A DNA stretch of 9,440 nucleotides from NCBI GenBank assembly GCA_009922885.1, contig RFUP01000063.1, positions 1 through 9,440 of the forward strand. The letters are read 5' to 3'. Below are positions 1 to 6,198 of this stretch, piece by piece. The first letter of the stretch is position 1, and every line of letters begins with the position of its first letter. Made by a program: the position numbers and the translations under genes. The notes under the pieces were generated by a model that saw only the letters and a list, made by a program, of their open reading frames with translations, ran no database searches and was not told the DNA's origin. The stretch is from Paracoccaceae bacterium. Its GTDB lineage: Bacteria; Pseudomonadota; Alphaproteobacteria; Rhodobacterales; Rhodobacteraceae.

Positions 1-5
1 CCGCG

Positions 6-692
6 ATGCTTGAACTTGATCGAATGCTTGTGACCTATCCGGACTATCGGCTGGCGGCGACCTTGCGGGTGCCCACGGGCGCGCATGTTGCCGTTGTGGG
101 GCCTTCAGGGGCGGGGAAATCCACGTTTCTGGCGGCAATTGCGGGGTTTGAAGCGTCGGAAGGCCGGGTGTTGTGGGACGGCGAGGATTTGGCTGGCGCG
201 CGACCCGGGGCGCGGCCATTCTCGATGCTGTTTCAGGATAACAACCTGTTCCCACATCTCACCGCGTTCGAGAATGTGGCTTTGGGGATTGCGCCTTCGC
301 TTCGGTTAACAGCAGCAGAGAAGGCGCGGGTTGCCTTGGCTTTGGCGCGCGTAGGGCTGACAGAGTTCGAGGCGCGGAAGCCTGCGCAACTTTCGGGAGG
401 CCAACAAGGGCGCGTGGCGATTGCGCGGGTGCTGGTGCAGGGGCGGGCCTTGATTCTTCTGGACGAGCCTTTTGCGGCTTTGGGGCCAGCGTTACGCGCA
501 GAGATGCTGGAACTGGTGCGCAGCACGGCACAGGAAAGCGGGGCGACCGTGCTTCTGGTGACGCATGATCTGGCGGAAGCGGCGCGGATGCCATTGATGA
601 TTCTCGTGGCGAACGGGGTGGCAGAAGCCCCTGCGGAAAGTGCGGCGCTTCTAGCGGACCCACCCGAAGCGTTGAAAGGCTGGATGGGGTGA
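6..692 (+). CDS. thiQ: ABC transporter ATP-binding protein, probably thiamine (ThiQ)
   Basis: This is a 228-residue ABC ATPase, close to the short length usual for ThiQ, the subunit that powers ThiBPQ import of thiamine or its phosphates at the inner face of the cytoplasmic membrane. Visible motifs are Walker A GPSGAGKST (residues 32-40), the Q-loop glutamine Q77 in LFQDNNLFPHLTAFENVALG, the signature LSGGQ (129-133), Walker B LILLDEP (149-155, catalytic E154) and the H-loop H187 in VTHD. The D-loop reads AALGP rather than the usual ALDP, so its aspartate is replaced by glycine. The DNNLFPHLTAFENV stretch and the lack of a C-terminal regulatory domain fit ThiQ better than larger sugar or polyamine ATPases. 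The start overlaps a possible upstream stop: ATGCTTGA places a TGA at 11-13 in another frame, as expected for translational coupling to a thiP-like permease just outside the window. The ABC ATPase call is certain; the thiamine substrate is inferred from the sequence pattern alone. Confidence 0.8.
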   Translation: MLELDRMLVTYPDYRLAATLRVPTGAHVAVVGPSGAGKSTFLAAIAGFEASEGRVLWDGEDLAGARPGARPFSMLFQDNNLFPHLTAFENVALGIAPSLRLTAAEKARVALALARVGLTEFEARKPAQLSGGQQGRVAIARVLVQGRALILLDEPFAALGPALRAEMLELVRSTAQESGATVLLVTHDLAEAARMPLMILVANGVAEAPAESAALLADPPEALKGWMG

Positions 693-733
693 TGCCTGCA
701 CCAGCCGGATAGCCGTTTGCCTTCGATCAAAAG

Positions 734-767
734 AAAACGCCCGCCGATTTCTCGACGGGCGTTCTTT
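734..767. terminator. Shared rho-independent terminator between thiQ and petC
   Basis: AACGCCCG (736-743) pairs perfectly with CGGGCGTT (756-763), and the stem continues inward with one mismatch. On the plus strand it is followed by a T-rich run (CTTTATTT), and on the minus strand the hairpin is followed by TTTTCTTTT. It lies between two convergent stop codons, so it probably terminates transcripts from both sides. Confidence 0.8.
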
Positions 768-783
768 ATTTCAGAGGGTCGCC

Positions 784-1569
784 TCAGGCGGTTTTCTTGC
801 CCTTGTGGGGTGCCCAGAGCTTCTTGTTCGTCAGGTAGAGCAGAACAGTCAGCACCGAGAGGAAGAGAACCGCGATGAAGCCCGCTTGCTTGCGCGCCAT
901 CATCTTGGGTTCTGCAGCCCACATCAGGAAGGCAGCGACGTCTTCGGCCATGTGATGGACCGAGTTGTCGTGACCGTCAGCGAATTCGACCTGACCATCC
1001 GAGAGCGGCGGTGCCATGGCGATGTGACCGCCGGGGAATGCCTTGTTCTCGTAGAAGGTGGAGCCCGCCATTTCGACTTCCTCGCCGGTGTACCCGGTCA
1101 GAAGCGAAACGATGTATTCCGGACCGCCGATGCCCTGGATGAACTGGTTGATGCCAAGGCCGTAGGGGCCGTGGAAACCAGCGCGTGCCTTTGCCATCAG
1201 CGACAGGTCGGGCGCGTTCGAGAGCGACGAACCGGGGAACTTGTCCGCCGGGGTACGCGGGCGGGTGTCGTCGAGTTCGGGATCGAAGATATCGAGGTTC
1301 GCAGCATAGGCGCGGACTTGGTCTTCCGGGAGGCCCGGGCCGCCTTCGTCCGAGAGCGTGCGGATCGGCACATATCTCAGACCGTGGCAAGCCGAGCAAA
1401 CCTCGGTGTAGACCTGCAGACCGCGCTGCAGCTGGAACTGGTCGTAAGCTCCGAAGGGGCCTTCGAAGGAGAAGGCCACGTCGTGGACGGCAGATTCACC
1501 GCCGGAAGCCAGAGCGGCACCCGAAAGGCTCAGGGCAGCCGCTGCGGTGATCGCAAAACGTTTCAGCAT
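784..1569 (-). CDS. petC: Cytochrome c1 of the cytochrome bc1 complex
   Basis: Cytochrome c1 carries electrons from the Rieske protein to soluble or membrane cytochrome c on the periplasmic side of complex III. The 261-residue precursor has a Sec signal peptide (MLKRFAITAAAALSLSGAALA, about residues 1-21), a heme-c site CSACH (C58, C61, axial H62), the sixth-ligand methionine M185 in HIAMAPPL, and a C-terminal anchor helix (about 228-246) ending in the NKKLWAPHKG tail typical of alphaproteobacterial c1. The only cysteines are the two that bind heme. The region between LLTGYTGEE and the M185 segment is short, so the insertion that carries an extra disulfide in Rhodobacter capsulatus c1 is missing. 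It is the last gene of petABC: its ATG follows the petB stop by 16 bases, with an AAAGGAAACAGG ribosome-binding region between them. Confidence 0.97.
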   Translation of the reverse strand: MLKRFAITAAAALSLSGAALASGGESAVHDVAFSFEGPFGAYDQFQLQRGLQVYTEVCSACHGLRYVPIRTLSDEGGPGLPEDQVRAYAANLDIFDPELDDTRPRTPADKFPGSSLSNAPDLSLMAKARAGFHGPYGLGINQFIQGIGGPEYIVSLLTGYTGEEVEMAGSTFYENKAFPGGHIAMAPPLSDGQVEFADGHDNSVHHMAEDVAAFLMWAAEPKMMARKQAGFIAVLFLSVLTVLLYLTNKKLWAPHKGKKTA

Positions 1570-1585
1570 GATCCTGTTTCCTTTC

Positions 1586-2908
1586 TCACTCAGCCGGGTG
1601 GGCTTTGGAGCCGTAGTGGTTGTTGAAGTCTTCTTCGATCGTTGCCGGAGCCGGCAGCGGCTTCTCGATCACACCGAGAACCGGCAGGAGCACGAAGAAG
1701 TATGCGAACCAGTAGGTCGATGCGATGAGCGAGATGGTCGAGTAGGGCGGTTCAGCCGGCATCGCGCCACACCACATCAGGACGACGAAGTCGACGCAGA
1801 GGAGTGCGAACCACCACTTGAACATCGGACGGAAGCGACCCGAACGGACCGACGAGGTGTCGAGCCAAGGGGCCAATGCCATCGCGATGATCGCGCCGAA
1901 CATCGCGATCACACCGAAGAACTTCGCGTCGATGATGCCGCCGGAGATCCAGCTTGCGAACATCACGACCCAGACGTCGCCGGTGAAGGCGCGGAGGATC
2001 GCGTAGAACGGCAGGAAGTACCATTCCGGAACGATGTGTGCAGGCGTCGCGAGCGGGTTCGCCTCGATGTAGTTATCGGGGTGGCCGAGGTAGTTCGGCA
2101 TGAAGCCGACGATGGCGAAGAACACCAGAAGCACGAGAGCAAGGGCGAAGAGATCCTTGATCACGAAGTAGGGCCAGAAGGGCAGCGTGTCTTTCTCGGC
2201 ATCTGCTTTCGAGGTGCGGCGCACTTCGACACCGGTCGGGTTGTTGTTCCCGGTGGTGTGGAACGCCCAGATGTGAACGGCGACGAGCGCGGCGATCACG
2301 AAGGGCAGCAGGTAGTGCAGCGAGAAGAAGCGGTTCAGCGTGGCGTTATCCACGGCCGGGCCACCAAGGAGCCAAGTCTGGATCGATTCGCCGATGAACG
2401 GGATCGCGCCGAAGAGGCCGGTGATCACGGTTGCGCCCCAGAAGGACATCTGACCCCAAGGCAGAACGTAGCCCATGAAGGCGGTGCCCATCATCAGGAG
2501 ATAGATGACCATGCCGACAACCCAGGTCACTTCGCGAGGCGCCTTGTACGAACCGTAGTAAAGGCCGCGGAAGATGTGCAGGTAGACGGCAAAGAAGAAC
2601 AGCGAAGCGCCGTTGGCGTGCAGGTAGCGGAGCATATGGCCGCCGTTCACGTCACGCATGATGTGTTCGACCGAAGCGAAGGCCAGATCGACATGCGGCG
2701 TGTAGTGCATCACCAGAACGATACCGGTGACGATCTGCAGGCCGAGGCAGAAAGCAAGGACGATGCCCCAGATCCACATCCAGTTCAGGTTCTTGGGTGT
2801 GGGGATCATCAAGGTGTCATAGGCGAGACCAACGATGGGCAGGCGCGAATGAAGCCAGCGCTCAAAGCCGCTCTTGGGCTCGTAATGGTCGTGCGGAATT
2901 CCGGACAT
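1586..2908 (-). CDS. petB: Cytochrome b of the cytochrome bc1 complex
   Basis: Cytochrome b is the membrane core of complex III. It binds hemes bL and bH and forms the quinol-oxidation (Qo) and quinone-reduction (Qi) sites. The 440-residue protein has heme ligands H97, H111, H198 and H212, the same numbering as in Rhodobacter sphaeroides, and the Qo motif PEWY at 294-297. The segment GYVLPWGQMSFWGATVITG (from about 146) keeps G158, the equivalent of mitochondrial G143 whose change to alanine gives strobilurin resistance, so a drug-sensitive Qo site is expected. Eight hydrophobic helices are recognisable. The ATG at 2908 is preceded by GAGGAAA with a 7-base spacer, and this Shine-Dalgarno sequence overlaps the petA stop codon (TGAGGAAA), pointing to coupled translation. 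It sits between petA and petC in the standard order. Confidence 0.98.
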   Translation of the reverse strand: MSGIPHDHYEPKSGFERWLHSRLPIVGLAYDTLMIPTPKNLNWMWIWGIVLAFCLGLQIVTGIVLVMHYTPHVDLAFASVEHIMRDVNGGHMLRYLHANGASLFFFAVYLHIFRGLYYGSYKAPREVTWVVGMVIYLLMMGTAFMGYVLPWGQMSFWGATVITGLFGAIPFIGESIQTWLLGGPAVDNATLNRFFSLHYLLPFVIAALVAVHIWAFHTTGNNNPTGVEVRRTSKADAEKDTLPFWPYFVIKDLFALALVLLVFFAIVGFMPNYLGHPDNYIEANPLATPAHIVPEWYFLPFYAILRAFTGDVWVVMFASWISGGIIDAKFFGVIAMFGAIIAMALAPWLDTSSVRSGRFRPMFKWWFALLCVDFVVLMWCGAMPAEPPYSTISLIASTYWFAYFFVLLPVLGVIEKPLPAPATIEEDFNNHYGSKAHPAE

Positions 2909-2915
2909 GTGCGCG

Positions 2916-2923
2916 TTTCCTCA
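2916..2923 (-). promoter_or_regulatory. petB ribosome-binding site overlapping the petA stop codon
   Basis: On the minus strand the sequence TGAGGAAA holds both the petA stop (TGA, 2923-2921) and the petB Shine-Dalgarno core GAGGAAA, 7 bases before the petB ATG. Ribosomes finishing petA therefore sit directly on the petB initiation site, which suits fixed stoichiometry of complex III subunits. Confidence 0.75.
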
Positions 2924-3481
2924 ACCGAGTTTAATAGTGGATTCGTCTTCGAAGGCGGCAACCGGGATATCGAGGTTGCGCGGTGCCGGACCTTTGCGGA
3001 TACGGCCGGCGGTGTCGTAGTGCGACCCGTGGCAGGGGCAGAACCAGCCGCCAAAGTCGCCTGCGCCATTGCCCAGCGGCACACAGCCGAGGTGGGTGCA
3101 AACGCCCATCATCACCAGCCATTCGCCGCTTTCGTCGAGCGAGCGGTTTTCGTCGCTTGCGTCGGCGCCGGGCTTGTTGGCGTTCTCGGCGCTGCCATCA
3201 GGCAGGTCGGAAATAGCGGTTGCGCGGGCTGCGTCGATTTCTTCCTGGGTGCGGCGGCGAATGAACACCGGCTTGCCAAGCCATTTGACGGTGAGCTGCG
3301 TGCCCACTTCGATCCCGGACACGTCCACACGGATGGACGAGAGGGCCTGAACGTCGGCCGAGGGATTCATCTGGTTGACGAGAGGCCAAACGGCAGCGCC
3401 GGTGGCCACGGCACCTGCCCCGGCAGTGGCATAATAGAGGAAGTCTCTGCGGGTGCCTGCGTGATCTTCAGCGTGGGACAC
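2921..3481 (-). CDS. petA: Rieske iron-sulfur protein of the cytochrome bc1 complex
   Basis: The Rieske protein takes the first electron from quinol at the Qo site and moves it to cytochrome c1. I place the start at a GTG (3481-3479), giving 186 residues beginning (M)SHAEDHAGTRRDF. It is preceded by GGAGAA with a 6-base spacer, and both the N-terminus and the length match Rhodobacter homologues (187-191 residues). The in-frame ATG 12 codons upstream would add an unfamiliar MARCGRKIGENL and has no better ribosome-binding site. With this numbering, TRRDF (10-14) is an uncleaved Tat signal-anchor followed by one helix (about 15-35). The [2Fe-2S] ligands are C128 and H130 (CTHLGC) and C148 and H151 (CPCHGSH); C133-C150 form the stabilising disulfide; S153 and Y155 are the potential-tuning residues. 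First gene of petABC. Confidence 0.96.
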   Translation of the reverse strand: MSHAEDHAGTRRDFLYYATAGAGAVATGAAVWPLVNQMNPSADVQALSSIRVDVSGIEVGTQLTVKWLGKPVFIRRRTQEEIDAARATAISDLPDGSAENANKPGADASDENRSLDESGEWLVMMGVCTHLGCVPLGNGAGDFGGWFCPCHGSHYDTAGRIRKGPAPRNLDIPVAAFEDESTIKLG

Positions 3482-3493
3482 GAGGTTTTCTCC
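3482..3493 (-). promoter_or_regulatory. petA ribosome-binding site that decides a GTG start
   Basis: Minus-strand GGAGAAAACCTC leads straight into GTG TCC CAC GCT. The good Shine-Dalgarno match and 6-8 base spacing support the GTG rather than the ATG 36 bases upstream. Confidence 0.75.
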
Positions 3494-3717
3494 AATCTTC
3501 CGGCCACAACGGGCCAATGCGCGTTCGGGCCGCGGACCCCCGCAGCCTTTCCGAGGCGCTTCCTAGCGGGTTGTCGCCTGTCAGTCCAGCGGACAATGGC
3601 GCGCAGGGGGGCGAGAATGTCACACATATTGCAATCAGAATGTGTATCACTTGCCGAGAAGCCCGATTTGGAGCTATGTGGGCCCAGCACGCCCTATCCT
3701 TAGAGGATTCTTTTTCC
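3494..3717. other. Divergent intergenic region between petA and the LpxQ-like gene
   Basis: About 220 bases separate the two divergent genes and must hold both promoters. I cannot identify a convincing petABC promoter. The region contains an inverted repeat, ACACAT (3622-3627) and ATGTGT (3640-3645), around a 12-base AT-rich spacer. It also holds a wider pair, TTGTC (3572-3576) and GACAA (3592-3596). Either could be a regulator site, but neither matches an operator I know. Confidence 0.35.
3651..3680 (+). promoter_or_regulatory. Possible promoter of the LpxQ-like gene
   Basis: TTGCCG (3651-3656) and TATGTG (3675-3680) are separated by 18 bases and resemble sigma-70 -35 and -10 boxes. Initiation near 3687 would give a leader of about 30 bases that contains the ribosome-binding site AGAGGA (3702-3707). 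The match is weak. Confidence 0.3.
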
Positions 3718-4377
3718 ATGTCCGTTCGCCTTAAAGCTCTCGCTCTGCTCGGTGCCCTGTTCATTGCCGCTCCGGCTGTTGCCGCCGAACGCGAGATCAG
3801 CATCTACACCGGCCACCAGTCGCTGCCGCACAGCCAGTTGAAGGGCTTCAACCCGAACACGGCGACGGCATTTTCGAAACACACGAAATGGGAAGGCAAA
3901 CCCTTCGTTATGCCGCCCTATTACGGTGCGCGCGCCATGTGGTGGCGGGAAAGTGGCTTGGGCTTCGGGATCGAATATACCCACACCAAAGCCTATGCGA
4001 GCGCGGCTGATAAGGCCGCTCTGGGCTTCAACCGCTTGGAATTCAGCGATGGCCATAACGTGATCACCGCGAATGTCGCCAAGCGTTGGGACAACAAGTG
4101 GGGCAAGTTCACCCCCTACCTCGGTGCAGGCGTAGGTATCGCGATGCCGCATGTGGATACGAATGATGGCGTGAACCGCACCTTCGGCTTCCAATACGCG
4201 GGCCCGGCGATCCGCCTGACGGCTGGCGCCAAATACGACATCAACGCCCGCTGGGCCGCCTTCGCGGATTACCAGTTCACCGCTTCGTGGAACGATGTGG
4301 ATCTGACGGGCGGCGGTTTCCTCAGCACGCGCCTCTTCACGAACGCCTTCAACGTCGGCGTCTCTATGAAGTTCTGA
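3718..4377 (+). CDS. Outer-membrane beta-barrel protein, lipid A oxidase (LpxQ)-like
   Basis: The ATG at 3718 is chosen because AGAGGA lies 10 bases upstream and it opens a clear Sec signal peptide (MSVRLKALALLGALFIAAPAVAA, cleavage after about residue 23). The mature part of a 219-residue precursor shows alternating polar and hydrophobic strands and ends in phenylalanine (SMKF), the usual C-terminal signal for BAM-mediated insertion in the outer membrane. Segments such as MPPYYGARAMWW (65-76), GFGIEYTHTKAY (82-93), LEFSDGHNVIT (108-118) and FTPYLGAGVGIAMPHV (131-146) resemble, from memory, the rhizobial LpxQ family, which oxidises the proximal glucosamine of lipid A to 2-aminogluconate. The barrel is well supported; the oxidase activity is inferred. 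The gene's last codons are part of a 27-bp tandem repeat. It diverges from petABC and has no same-strand partner. A generic OmpW- or surface-antigen-like barrel is the alternative. Confidence 0.68.
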   Translation: MSVRLKALALLGALFIAAPAVAAEREISIYTGHQSLPHSQLKGFNPNTATAFSKHTKWEGKPFVMPPYYGARAMWWRESGLGFGIEYTHTKAYASAADKAALGFNRLEFSDGHNVITANVAKRWDNKWGKFTPYLGAGVGIAMPHVDTNDGVNRTFGFQYAGPAIRLTAGAKYDINARWAAFADYQFTASWNDVDLTGGGFLSTRLFTNAFNVGVSMKF

Positions 4378-4475
4378 TCCGTCCCGGATCGGGGGAAGTT
4401 CTGATCCGTCCCGGATCGGGGGAAGTTCTGATCCGTCCCGGATCGGGGGAAGTTCTGATCCACTTCGGATCGAGT
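4368..4475. repeat. 27-bp tandem repeat, three exact copies and one diverged copy
   Basis: The unit GAAGTTCTGATCCGTCCCGG plus ATCGGGG begins at 4368, 4395 and 4422 without a mismatch. A fourth copy from 4449 is identical for 13 bases (GAAGTTCTGATCC) and then diverges (ACTTCGGATCGAG). The first unit contains the final codons and TGA of the upstream gene, so the array restates that gene's 3' end. Each exact unit holds a perfect inverted repeat GATCCG-TCC-CGGATC, and the fourth keeps GATCC/GGATC. There are two GATC sites per unit. Confidence 0.95.
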
Positions 4476-4478
4476 TTG

Positions 4479-4515
4479 ACCGCCGCACGCTCTCGCGTTG
4501 CGGCGGTTTTCTTTT
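4479..4515 (+). terminator. Rho-independent terminator of the LpxQ-like gene
   Basis: ACCGCCGCA (4479-4487) pairs perfectly over 9 bp with TGCGGCGGT (4499-4507), and TTTTCTTTT follows at once. It lies just after the 27-bp repeats. The minus-strand side has no T-run, so it acts mainly on the rightward transcript. Confidence 0.88.
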
Positions 4516-4521
4516 GGCGGA

Positions 4522-5316
4522 TCACGCCTTGTAGATCACCGGGAACCAATCTTCGCGCAGGCGCTGGCCCGGCTGCATCTCGTGCCCCGGATAGGGCGGT
4601 GATGTCCGGCCCGGGCGCTCAACAAAACGTGCATCATCGCCAACGAGTCGCAGCGAAAAGGCGCGCCTGCGGGTGGTGGACGTGTTGCCGCGGGTGCCGT
4701 GGAGGATATCGTAGTTGAAGGCCACCGCATCGCCCGGTTCCATCGCCCATTCGGCAATCGGCATGCCCTCCTTCTCGGGATCAGGCACGAGCATGTAATC
4801 CTCAACGTTGGGGAAATAGGCCTCTTCTTTCACCCAGCGCATCGGCAACACAGGCTTTTCCCAGCGATGCGAGCCCGGAACACAGCGCAGCGTAGCCTCG
4901 CGTACCGGATCGAGAGGCGACCAGAAACTGACGTTCTGCTTGCCTGCGACGAAATAATAGGGCCCGTCGGTGTGCCAAGGCGTGGCCATGGAGGTGCCTG
5001 GTTCTTTCACCAACACGTGGTCGTGGAACACTTGCACCGTTTCCGACCCCATCAACTGCGCCGCAACTTCGGCCGCGGCGCTGTCGCGGATGACTTGCTC
5101 GAACTCGGGGATGCGCGGCCAGTTGCAATAGTCGTCGAAGAAGCGCCCACTCTCGCCGTCTTTCTTGTTCTCTGACGCGTATGGGCCGGGTTCAGTCATG
5201 TTGCGCTCGATGCCCGCGCGCAGCACCTCGACCCAGTCTTTGAACAGCCCTCGGATCACAACAACGCCATCGCGCTGGTAATCGTCGATATCCTTCTCTG
5301 TCAGCAGTGGGTGCAT
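4522..5316 (-). CDS. Phytanoyl-CoA dioxygenase (PhyH) family Fe(II)/2-oxoglutarate oxygenase
   Basis: This family hydroxylates small molecules using Fe(II), oxygen and 2-oxoglutarate. I start at the ATG at 5316 because GGGAGGG (5324-5330) lies 7 bases upstream; the in-frame ATG at 5340 lacks a ribosome-binding site. The resulting 264-residue protein has the facial triad H115 and D117 (WHTDGPYY) and distal H206 (ILHGTRGN), with a 2-oxoglutarate-binding arginine about 11 residues later (R217 in RRRAFSLR). The segment CVPGSHRW (145-152) is typical of PhyH enzymes. The substrate cannot be told: relatives include ectoine hydroxylases, halogenases and catabolic enzymes, and no neighbouring gene points to a pathway. 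It is cytoplasmic, with no signal peptide, and stands alone between two genes of opposite strand. Confidence 0.85.
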   Translation of the reverse strand: MHPLLTEKDIDDYQRDGVVVIRGLFKDWVEVLRAGIERNMTEPGPYASENKKDGESGRFFDDYCNWPRIPEFEQVIRDSAAAEVAAQLMGSETVQVFHDHVLVKEPGTSMATPWHTDGPYYFVAGKQNVSFWSPLDPVREATLRCVPGSHRWEKPVLPMRWVKEEAYFPNVEDYMLVPDPEKEGMPIAEWAMEPGDAVAFNYDILHGTRGNTSTTRRRAFSLRLVGDDARFVERPGRTSPPYPGHEMQPGQRLREDWFPVIYKA

Positions 5317-5448
5317 CCAGTCGCCCTCCCTCGTTTGCATGGCAGACTAGCGCGCAACGCTTGAGGCGCAAGAGAGCCGCTCACGCCGCTTTGAAACATT
5401 TCACACCGCCCCTTCCCCCGGCCGCGTCTTTGGCTATGGTCCGCCTCC
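5317..5448. other. Divergent promoter region of the PhyH-like and LysE-like genes
   Basis: This short stretch must carry promoters for both directions. On the plus strand TATGGT (5434-5439) ends nine bases before the LysE ATG, which lacks a Shine-Dalgarno sequence; that spacing would suit a leaderless transcript. No good -35 box is visible for either gene. Confidence 0.3.
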
Positions 5449-6054
5449 ATGACGCATGAACTCCTCACAGGCCTCCTCCTTTTCGCCTTCGTTTCCTCGA
5501 TTACACCGGGGCCGAATAACCTGATGCTGCTGGCTTCAGGGGCAAATTACGGCTTCCAAAAGACGATCCCGCATATGCTGGGTATTTCTGTTGGCCATTC
5601 TTTCATGGTGGTCCTCGTAGGTGTCGGCCTGATGGGGCTCTTCGAGGCGGTGCCACTGGCCCATGACATCCTCACGATCCTCGGCATCCTCTACCTGCTC
5701 TGGCTCGCGTGGAAAATAGCCCATGCCAGCGCGCCGGGAACGGCCGACAAACGCGGCAAACCCTTCAACTTCCTGCAAGCGGCCGCCTTCCAATGGGTGA
5801 ACCCGAAAGCCTGGCAAATGGCGCTGACCGCGATCACGCTCTACGCACCCGATCGCTCATTTTCGGCGGTCGCCACTGTGGCCGCCATCTTCGCCTGCAC
5901 GAACTTGCCCTCGATCAGCCTCTGGACAGTGATGGGCCAGAACCTCCGCGCGCTCCTTTCGAACCCGCTCCGGCTCAAGGTATTCAACTGGACGATGGCG
6001 GTGCTTTTAGTGGCCTCGCTTATCCCTGTCGTCTGGCCGATGCTCGCCCCTTAA
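5449..6054 (+). CDS. LysE/RhtB family amino-acid exporter
   Basis: This 201-residue, very hydrophobic protein belongs to the LysE/RhtB family of inner-membrane exporters for amino acids and related metabolites. The diagnostic N-terminal motif is SITPGPNNLMLLASGANYGF (17-36), and about six membrane helices can be drawn, with a conserved NPKAWQMALTAI segment in the middle (about 118-129) and a last helix ending near the C-terminus. Length is normal for the family (about 200-210). The start is the first ATG in a short leader with no ribosome-binding site. The exported substrate is unknown, since family members move lysine, threonine, homoserine, cysteine or leucine. It diverges from the PhyH-like gene, and a GC-rich hairpin and a promoter separate it from accA, so it appears to be a single transcription unit. 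Confidence 0.88.
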   Translation: MTHELLTGLLLFAFVSSITPGPNNLMLLASGANYGFQKTIPHMLGISVGHSFMVVLVGVGLMGLFEAVPLAHDILTILGILYLLWLAWKIAHASAPGTADKRGKPFNFLQAAAFQWVNPKAWQMALTAITLYAPDRSFSAVATVAAIFACTNLPSISLWTVMGQNLRALLSNPLRLKVFNWTMAVLLVASLIPVVWPMLAP

Positions 6055-6098
6055 AAGCGAATTTCTCTTTTGGAAATATCCCGGGGGTGAATGCCGAA

Positions 6099-6123
6099 GG
6101 CAGAGGGGGCAGCGCCCCCTGCC
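6099..6123. repeat. GC-rich intergenic hairpin, possibly a dispersed Rhodobacteraceae element
   Basis: After the LysE stop comes TTTTGGAAATATCCCGGGGG (6069-6088) and then a strong hairpin: AGGGGGC (6104-6110) pairs with GCCCCCT (6114-6120) around AGC, and GGCAG (6099-6103) can pair with CTGCC (6119-6123) in a shifted register. There is no T-run, so it is not a classical terminator, although it may stabilise or end the LysE transcript. The combination of an AATATCC box and a G/C-run hairpin with AGC in the loop resembles an intergenic repeat I recall from many Rhodobacteraceae genomes. Confidence 0.55.
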
Positions 6124-6143
6124 CTTTCCCCGTTTCTGATCTG

Positions 6144-6174
6144 TTGCATCCGAACGGGGCAAAGGCCATATAGG
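6144..6174 (+). promoter_or_regulatory. Possible promoter of accA and the SMR gene
   Basis: TTGCAT (6144-6149) and TATAGG (6169-6174) form a sigma-70-like pair with a slightly long 19-base spacer; CATATA two bases earlier would give 17. Initiation near 6181 leaves a leader of about 18 bases that contains the GGAGGG ribosome-binding site (6188-6193). Confidence 0.4.
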
Positions 6175-6198
6175 CGCGGATGCTGACGGAGGGTCACG

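Noticed and set aside
1547..3703. A 718-codon open frame on the plus strand across petABC
   Set aside because: It is antisense to three certain genes. The translation is low-complexity, rich in His, Asp, Glu and Val, without domains, as expected opposite GC-rich membrane-protein genes.
3517..3717. N-terminal extension of the LpxQ-like protein
   Set aside because: The upstream in-frame ATG would put about 67 unrelated residues before a clear signal peptide. AGAGGA and the signal peptide both point to the ATG at 3718.
4368..4475. A CRISPR array
   Set aside because: The units abut directly with no spacers, and there are no cas genes nearby. This is a plain tandem repeat.
4269..4718. Repetitive peptides (PRSGTDQNF or SGEVLIRPG units) in other frames across the 27-bp repeat
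   Set aside because: They arise only because the period is a multiple of three. They have no ribosome-binding site and run into neighbouring genes in the wrong frame.
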